Assembly: GCA_031254905.1 (NCBI GenBank)
Contig: JAIRTN010000067.1
Location: forward strand, 1-10,888
Reading direction: 5' to 3'
Length of the DNA stretch: 10,888 nt
Source: Coriobacteriales bacterium
GTDB lineage: Bacteria; Actinomycetota; Coriobacteriia; Coriobacteriales; UBA8131
The notes under the pieces are model-generated. The model had not been told where the DNA came from and did no database searches. It saw nothing but the letters and a program-made list of their open reading frames with translations. A program made the position numbers and the translations under genes. Positions 6,701-10,888 of this stretch are shown here, piece by piece. The stretch's first letter is position 1, and every line of letters begins with the position of its first letter.

Positions 6701-9541
6701 ATGAGATTGGATAAACTAGCGGTTTCCTCGCAAGAGGCCTTCCAAGAGGCGATGGGCATCGCCTCGGATTTGGAGAGCGCCACCGTCGAGCCCGAGCATC
6801 TGCTCAAGGCGCTGCTCGACTCGCACGAAGGCAACCTCAACAGCATCATTGAGCGCGTGGGCGCAGACCCCGTGGCCCTCAACGCCACCGTCACAAAGGA
6901 AATCGAGGACGCCCCAAAGGTCAGCGGCAACGCGGCCTTCCCCATGGCGATTCCCTCGCAGCGCCTGCTTGGGACCATCAACGCGGCGGAGAAAATTGCC
7001 GCAAAGATGGAGGACAGCTTCGTCACCACAGAACACCTGCTCATCGCGCTCGCGAGCGATAAGGGCGCGGCTGGCAAGGCGCTCTCCGTCGCCGGCGTAA
7101 CGGCAAAACGCCTCGAGCAAGCCTACGCCGATTTGCGCGGCTCAACCCGCGTAACGGACGCAACCAGCAAAACGCAGTTCAAGGCGCTCGAACACTACGG
7201 GCGCAACCTCACCGAGGCGGCGCGTGGCGGCAAACTCGACCCCGTCATCGGGCGCTCCGAAGAAATCCGCCGCACCATCCAAGTGCTCTCGCGGCGCACA
7301 AAAAACAACCCCGTACTCATCGGTGAGCCGGGCACCGGCAAAACCGCCATCGTCGAGGGGCTCGCGCAGCGCATCGTCGCCGGCGACGTGCCTTCATCGC
7401 TCAAAGACCGCGACATCGTAGCCCTCGACATCGCGGCCATGCTCGCTGGCGCCAAGTACCGCGGCGAGTTCGAAGACCGCCTCAAGGCAGTGCTGCGCGA
7501 GGTCGAGGAGGCAGCCGGCCGTGTCATCCTGTTCATCGACGAGCTGCACACCATCGTCGGCGCCGGCGCGGGCAGCGAGGGCTCACTCGATGCGGGTAAC
7601 ATGCTCAAGCCGGCCTTATCGCGCGGCGAGCTGCATGCCATAGGCGCGACCACGCTCGATGAATATCGTAAATATGTGGAGAAGGACGCGGCGCTTGAGC
7701 GTCGTTTCCAGCCCGTTTATGTGGGCGAGCCGACGGTCGAAGACACCATCTCCATCCTGCGCGGCCTCAAGGAGAAATACGAGATACACCACGGCGTGCG
7801 CGTCACCGACGCCGCCATCGTTGCGGCCGCGGAACTTTCCAACCGCTATATCTCCGACCGCTTTTTGCCGGACAAGGCCATTGACCTCATGGACGAGGCG
7901 GCGAGCCGTCTTCGCATCGAGATTGACTCAATGCCCGAGGAAATCGACACCATCGACCGCCAACTTATACAGATGCAAATCGAGGAACAGGCCCTGCTCA
8001 AAGAGACAGACAAAGTCTCCGCCGAGAGGCTTGAGGTACTGCGTCGGGACATGGCGGAGGTCCAGCAGAGCCTCGACGGCATGAAGGCGGAATGGGCAAA
8101 CGAGAAGGACGCCATCACGCGGGTGCAGCAGCTTAAAACCGAACTCGACCAAGCCCAAATCGACTACGAGCGCGCCACACGCGAGAACGATTTACAAAAG
8201 GCTTCAGAGTTGCGCTACGGAACGATTCCGCAGCTTGAAGGCGAGATTGCCGCCGCGACCAAGACGCTTGAGGATAGGCAGGAGCAGGGTGGCATACTCA
8301 AGGAGGAAGTCACCGAGGAGGAGATTGCCGGCGTGGTCAGCGTTTGGACGGGCATCCCCATCTCCAAGATGATGCAGGGCGAGATGGAAAAACTCGTACA
8401 CCTCGAAGACGAGTTGCACAAACGCGTCATCGGCCAAGACAAGGCCGTCGCCGCGGTGGCGGGCGCCATCCGTCGCAGCCGTGCTGGCCTTGCCGACCCC
8501 GACAAGCCCATCGGCACCTTCCTGTTTTTGGGCCCCACCGGTGTGGGCAAGACCGAACTCGCCAAGACGCTTGCGGAGTTCCTCTTTGACGATGAGCGCG
8601 CCTTGGTGCGCATCGACATGAGTGAGTATATGGAGAAGTTCAGCGTGCAACGCCTCATTGGCGCGCCTCCCGGCTACGTGGGTTACGATGAGGGCGGACA
8701 ACTCACTGAGGCCGTTCGTCGTCGTCCGTACTGCGTCATCCTGCTCGACGAGATAGAAAAGGCGCATCCGGATGTGTTTAACATTCTGCTTCAGGTTCTC
8801 GACGACGGGCGTCTGACAGACGGACAGGGACACGTTGTCAGTTTCCGCAACGCCATCGTTATCATGACGAGCAATGTTGGTTCGCAGTTCATCCGTGAGT
8901 TTAACGCGCGCAGCTTTGCCCAAGGCGGCGAAGGCGTCGGGGCATCCGGGGGAACCGGTGCCAGCGGTAGTGCCAAACTCGGCGACTTTGTTTCATCGTT
9001 GGGTGGGGATAAGGGCGACCTCGCCGCCAAGATGAGCGCGAACGGTGGCATTGAGGGCATGGTCGACGAGATGATGAGTGAGATTTCCGACAAATTTGGC
9101 ATGGAGGGCGCCAAGCAGAAGAAGCCGAAGAAACAGCCGGTTGTCGGTGAACTCGACGACCAGAAGAAACTTGAGCGCGCCATCGACGAGGCGCTGCGGG
9201 CGACATTTCGACCGGAATTTCTCAACCGCATCGACGACATCATCATCTTTCATTCGCTCGATATGGCAAACATCGACGCGATTGTGGAGTTGCAGCTTGC
9301 CGATGTGCGCAAGCGGCTTGCCGAGCGTAAAATCAGCGTGGAAATCGGACCGGCGGCAGCCGAGCAACTTGCCATCGACGGCTTCGACCCCGTATACGGC
9401 GCCCGTCCGCTCAAACGGTTGATTCAGCGCTCCATCGTTGACCTGTTGGCCAACGAGATTGTCTCCGGCACCATCCATGAGGGCGATGCCGTGACTGTCG
9501 ACCTCAACGATTATCTCGATTACGCGGTAACAAAGAAGTAG
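6701..9541 (+). CDS. clpB: ATP-dependent disaggregase ClpB (Hsp100), with an extra insertion in the second ATPase domain
   Basis: ClpB is a hexameric AAA+ machine that threads aggregated proteins through its pore in cooperation with DnaK-DnaJ-GrpE. The 946 residues comprise an N domain (1 to about 150) with the double Clp repeat. NBD1 has Walker A GEPGTGKT (208-215), pore loop KYRGEFEDR, and Walker B VILFIDE (275-281). A coiled-coil M domain spans about 407-525. NBD2 has Walker A GPTGVGKT (611-618), pore loop GYVGYDEGG, Walker B VILLDE (679-684), sensor 1 around MTSN (722-725), and FRPEFLNR (836-843) with its conserved Arg. A GARPLKR segment precedes the C-terminus. The interval between TSNVGS and FRPEF is 107 residues; E. 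coli ClpB has about 26. The excess lies at about 738-816 and accounts for the length above the usual 860 or so. clpB follows hspR by 73 bp and is probably co-transcribed with, or co-regulated by, the dnaK operon. Confidence 0.97.
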   Translation: MRLDKLAVSSQEAFQEAMGIASDLESATVEPEHLLKALLDSHEGNLNSIIERVGADPVALNATVTKEIEDAPKVSGNAAFPMAIPSQRLLGTINAAEKIAAKMEDSFVTTEHLLIALASDKGAAGKALSVAGVTAKRLEQAYADLRGSTRVTDATSKTQFKALEHYGRNLTEAARGGKLDPVIGRSEEIRRTIQVLSRRTKNNPVLIGEPGTGKTAIVEGLAQRIVAGDVPSSLKDRDIVALDIAAMLAGAKYRGEFEDRLKAVLREVEEAAGRVILFIDELHTIVGAGAGSEGSLDAGNMLKPALSRGELHAIGATTLDEYRKYVEKDAALERRFQPVYVGEPTVEDTISILRGLKEKYEIHHGVRVTDAAIVAAAELSNRYISDRFLPDKAIDLMDEAASRLRIEIDSMPEEIDTIDRQLIQMQIEEQALLKETDKVSAERLEVLRRDMAEVQQSLDGMKAEWANEKDAITRVQQLKTELDQAQIDYERATRENDLQKASELRYGTIPQLEGEIAAATKTLEDRQEQGGILKEEVTEEEIAGVVSVWTGIPISKMMQGEMEKLVHLEDELHKRVIGQDKAVAAVAGAIRRSRAGLADPDKPIGTFLFLGPTGVGKTELAKTLAEFLFDDERALVRIDMSEYMEKFSVQRLIGAPPGYVGYDEGGQLTEAVRRRPYCVILLDEIEKAHPDVFNILLQVLDDGRLTDGQGHVVSFRNAIVIMTSNVGSQFIREFNARSFAQGGEGVGASGGTGASGSAKLGDFVSSLGGDKGDLAAKMSANGGIEGMVDEMMSEISDKFGMEGAKQKKPKKQPVVGELDDQKKLERAIDEALRATFRPEFLNRIDDIIIFHSLDMANIDAIVELQLADVRKRLAERKISVEIGPAAAEQLAIDGFDPVYGARPLKRLIQRSIVDLLANEIVSGTIHEGDAVTVDLNDYLDYAVTKK
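8912..9148 (+). other. In-frame insertion in clpB, about 80 codons between sensor 1 and the arginine finger of NBD2
   Basis: This encodes residues about 738-816. A Gly/Ser/Ala-rich stretch ([20 protein letters not shown]) is followed by a Met-rich potential amphipathic helix ([17 protein letters not shown]) and a Lys/Pro/Gln cluster ([10 protein letters not shown]). Normal ClpB sequence resumes near [20 protein letters not shown]. The frame is maintained and codon use resembles the rest of the gene, so it looks like an established, expressed extension and not a recent mobile insertion. The boundaries are approximate because they rest on recalled ClpB sequence. Confidence 0.75.
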
Positions 9542-9551
9542 GGATTCTGTG

Positions 9552-9573
9552 AGAAGCGCCCCTCGGCGCTTCT
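9552..9573 (+). terminator. Hairpin after clpB, probable operon terminator or attenuator
   Basis: AGAAGCGCC (9552-9560) and GGCGCTTCT (9565-9573) are exact reverse complements around a CCTC tetraloop, 10 bp after the clpB stop. The following sequence is only weakly T-rich, and the next start codon is 18 bp downstream. It could therefore terminate the heat-shock transcript, or act as an mRNA 3' end or attenuator with some readthrough into the ACT gene. Confidence 0.6.
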
Positions 9574-9591
9574 TCCGGCGAGAGGAAACCG

Positions 9592-9867
9592 ATGAAGATA
9601 AAGACCGTACTCTCTGTGCTTGGCAAGGACCGCAAAGGCGTGGTTGCCACGGTTGCGACAACCCTGTATAAGGCGGGCGCGAATATCGATGACATCCGGC
9701 AAACACTCCTTGATGACATCTTCTCGATGACCATGCTTGTCACCGTGGATGAGGAGGTCTGTACGTTCAATGAACTGCAGGAGCGTCTTGCTCAGGACAG
9801 CGAGGCGCTCGGCATGCAGATAACGCTTCAGCGAGAGGACGTATTCACCTTTATGTATAAGGTTTGA
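9592..9867 (+). CDS. Small ACT-domain protein (UPF0237-like)
   Basis: A 91-residue protein that is essentially one ACT domain. The first strand and loop read KTVLSVLGKDRKGVVATVAT, with the GKDRKG ligand-loop signature at 11-16. The helix and second strand include YKAGANIDDIRQTLLDDIFS, and the chain ends in a long helix and strand (ELQERLAQDSEALGMQITLQ). ACT domains bind amino acids or other small ligands and dimerise. The GlyR-like single-ACT UPF0237 group has no settled biochemical role, so I give no gene symbol. In Firmicutes and other bacteria it often sits next to a UPF0210/DUF711-type protein, and that partner is absent here. A purine-rich ribosome binding site (GAGAGGA, 9580-9586) precedes ATG 9592. 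No clear promoter of its own was seen between the clpB hairpin and its start, so its promoter may lie inside clpB or it may depend on readthrough. Confidence 0.88.
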   Translation: MKIKTVLSVLGKDRKGVVATVATTLYKAGANIDDIRQTLLDDIFSMTMLVTVDEEVCTFNELQERLAQDSEALGMQITLQREDVFTFMYKV

Positions 9868-9868
9868 T

Positions 9869-10888
9869 TTACGCGATTTCCCCTTGTGCCAGTGCGCAGC
9901 CGATGTCCAGCAACGCCTGCACCTGCTCGGCATCGGCAGCTTCCGCGTAGACGCGTACAAGCGGCTCGGTGCCCGAGGGGCGCACGAGTAGCCACGCGTC
10001 TGAGGCAAAATCGAACTTGATGCCATCGCCGCGGCTGAGGGATACGAGGTCTTCGGCGAGAGCCACAAACAGGCCGCGATAGGCATCCGCCGAAAGCTCA
10101 TCCGTATCGATATGGGTCGCGAGCAGGGCATCTTTTTGCTCGGCTGTCAGCCGTAAATCCCTGCGCGCGTACTCGAGGGTTCCGAGTTCTGCCGAGAGGT
10201 CGTCAACCAACTCTCGGAGGTTTTTACCCTTTTGGGCCATGAGTTCCGCGAGCATGAGCGCCATGAGTAAGCCGTCCCGCTCACGCACGTGGGCGGGAAC
10301 CCCGATGCCACCAGATTCCTCTCCGCCGATAAGTACATCGCCTTTGAGCATCTCCTCATAAATCCACTTGAAGCCGATGGGTTTAGTGGTCAGGTCGAGG
10401 CCAAGACGGTCGCACTGGCGGCGCAGAAGGTTGGAGCCTGCCCGGGTACGAACAACGCGGCCGCTCTGTCCGCGATTCTCTACAAGATGGCCGATAAGCA
10501 GAGCGAGCAATCTATGCGAACTCACGTAGGTGCCTTCGTCATCAATCGCGCCGATGCGGTCGGCATCGCCGTCGGTTATGAAGCAGGCGTCGCAACCGAG
10601 GGCCACCACCGCTTCAGCGCCCACTCTTACCCAAGGCATGATGGGTTCGGGGTGCAGTCCGTTGAAGGTGGGGTCTGTCTCGCCGTTGACCTCCGTCACC
10701 TCAACGCCAAGTTCACGAAGCATCATCGTCAGATAGTATCTGCCGGCACCGAACAGGGGGTCAACCACAACGCGGAGCGAGGCAGCCTCGATGGTTGTTT
10801 TATCGACGCTTGCCTTGAGTGCCGCGAGATAGGGGGCCATGATGTCTGAGAAGCAGAGGGGAGAGGCGCTTTCGCTCGGCGCGCAAGG
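9869..10888 (-). CDS. Alpha-D-phosphohexomutase (phosphoglucomutase/phosphomannomutase family), 5' truncated by window edge
   Basis: The frame is open from the right edge to the TAA at 9871-9869, giving 339 visible residues. An internal ATG at 10840 is not the start, because the conserved sequence (SDIMAPYLAALKASVD) continues upstream. The enzyme interconverts 1- and 6-phosphosugars through a phosphoserine. The active-site serine loop lies beyond the window. Visible elements are VVDPLFGAGRYYL, the Mg-binding loop TDGDADRIG (visible residues about 105-113), the sugar-binding loop GGEESGGIG, and the C-terminal phosphate-binding RPSGTEPLVRVYAEA. Its ERDGLLMALMLAELMAQKGK segment is typical of the archaeal/thermophile-type Pgm group; specificity for glucose, mannose or glucosamine phosphate cannot be read from this part. 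It is convergent with the ACT gene, with one base between the stop codons and no obvious terminator between them. Confidence 0.93.
   Translation of the reverse strand, partial: PCAPSESASPLCFSDIMAPYLAALKASVDKTTIEAASLRVVVDPLFGAGRYYLTMMLRELGVEVTEVNGETDPTFNGLHPEPIMPWVRVGAEAVVALGCDACFITDGDADRIGAIDDEGTYVSSHRLLALLIGHLVENRGQSGRVVRTRAGSNLLRRQCDRLGLDLTTKPIGFKWIYEEMLKGDVLIGGEESGGIGVPAHVRERDGLLMALMLAELMAQKGKNLRELVDDLSAELGTLEYARRDLRLTAEQKDALLATHIDTDELSADAYRGLFVALAEDLVSLSRGDGIKFDFASDAWLLVRPSGTEPLVRVYAEAADAEQVQALLDIGCALAQGEIA

Noticed and set aside
8204..8923. Minus-strand open frame (239 codons) opposite clpB
   Set aside because: It is a shadow of the NBD2-coding region, which is conserved in the + frame; no recognisable protein features.
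10289..10849. Plus-strand open frame (186 codons) opposite the phosphohexomutase
   Set aside because: The minus strand carries clear DGDADR and GGEESGG motifs here, so the + frame is a shadow.
1..10888. CRISPR arrays, tRNA or rRNA genes, insertion sequences, phage attachment sites
   Set aside because: No spaced direct repeats, cloverleaf-like segments, transposase motifs or terminal inverted repeats were recognised by eye on either strand.

Overview
The window looks like a chromosomal segment from a moderately GC-rich actinobacterium. A member of the Coriobacteriia (Eggerthellaceae-like) is the best guess. The reasons are the HspR-type heat-shock operon, an operator resembling the actinobacterial HAIR element, a DnaK of Gram-positive type, and a neighbouring FAD_binding_2 flavoprotein of the sort this lineage carries in many copies. 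The class is inferred from gene content; no rRNA or other taxonomic marker is present.

Region 1 (1-2309) is accessory. It holds the 3' part of a flavocytochrome-c/fumarate-reductase-like flavoprotein, a hairpin that probably terminates it, and an unrecognised 313-residue protein. That protein has two related domains, each with a C-x3-C motif, followed by a carboxypeptidase-regulatory-like beta-sandwich.

Region 2 (2310-9573) is a complete heat-shock locus on the + strand, in the order dnaK - grpE - dnaJ - hspR - clpB. It starts from a good sigma-70-type promoter (TTGACA, 17 bp, TATGCT) overlapped by an imperfect HAIR-like inverted repeat, which fits autoregulation by the HspR encoded within the operon. 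dnaK-grpE are 2 bp apart, grpE-dnaJ 22 bp apart, and dnaJ-hspR overlap by 14 bp. clpB follows after a 73-bp spacer, and a 9-bp-stem hairpin lies just after clpB. DnaK, GrpE and DnaJ form the Hsp70 folding cycle, ClpB is the disaggregase that works with it, and HspR is the repressor (with DnaK as corepressor in Streptomyces).

Region 3 (9592-10888) holds a small ACT-domain protein on the + strand. It is convergent, with a single base between the stop codons, with the 3' part of an alpha-D-phosphohexomutase on the - strand that runs off the right edge.

No wholly new system is evident. The points most worth a second look are the roughly 80-residue insertion in the second ATPase domain of ClpB, the cysteine-free DnaJ without a zinc finger in the core operon, the HAIR-like operator sitting on the dnaK promoter, and the duplicated C-x3-C protein beside the flavoprotein, whose start (cytosolic or secreted) is ambiguous.
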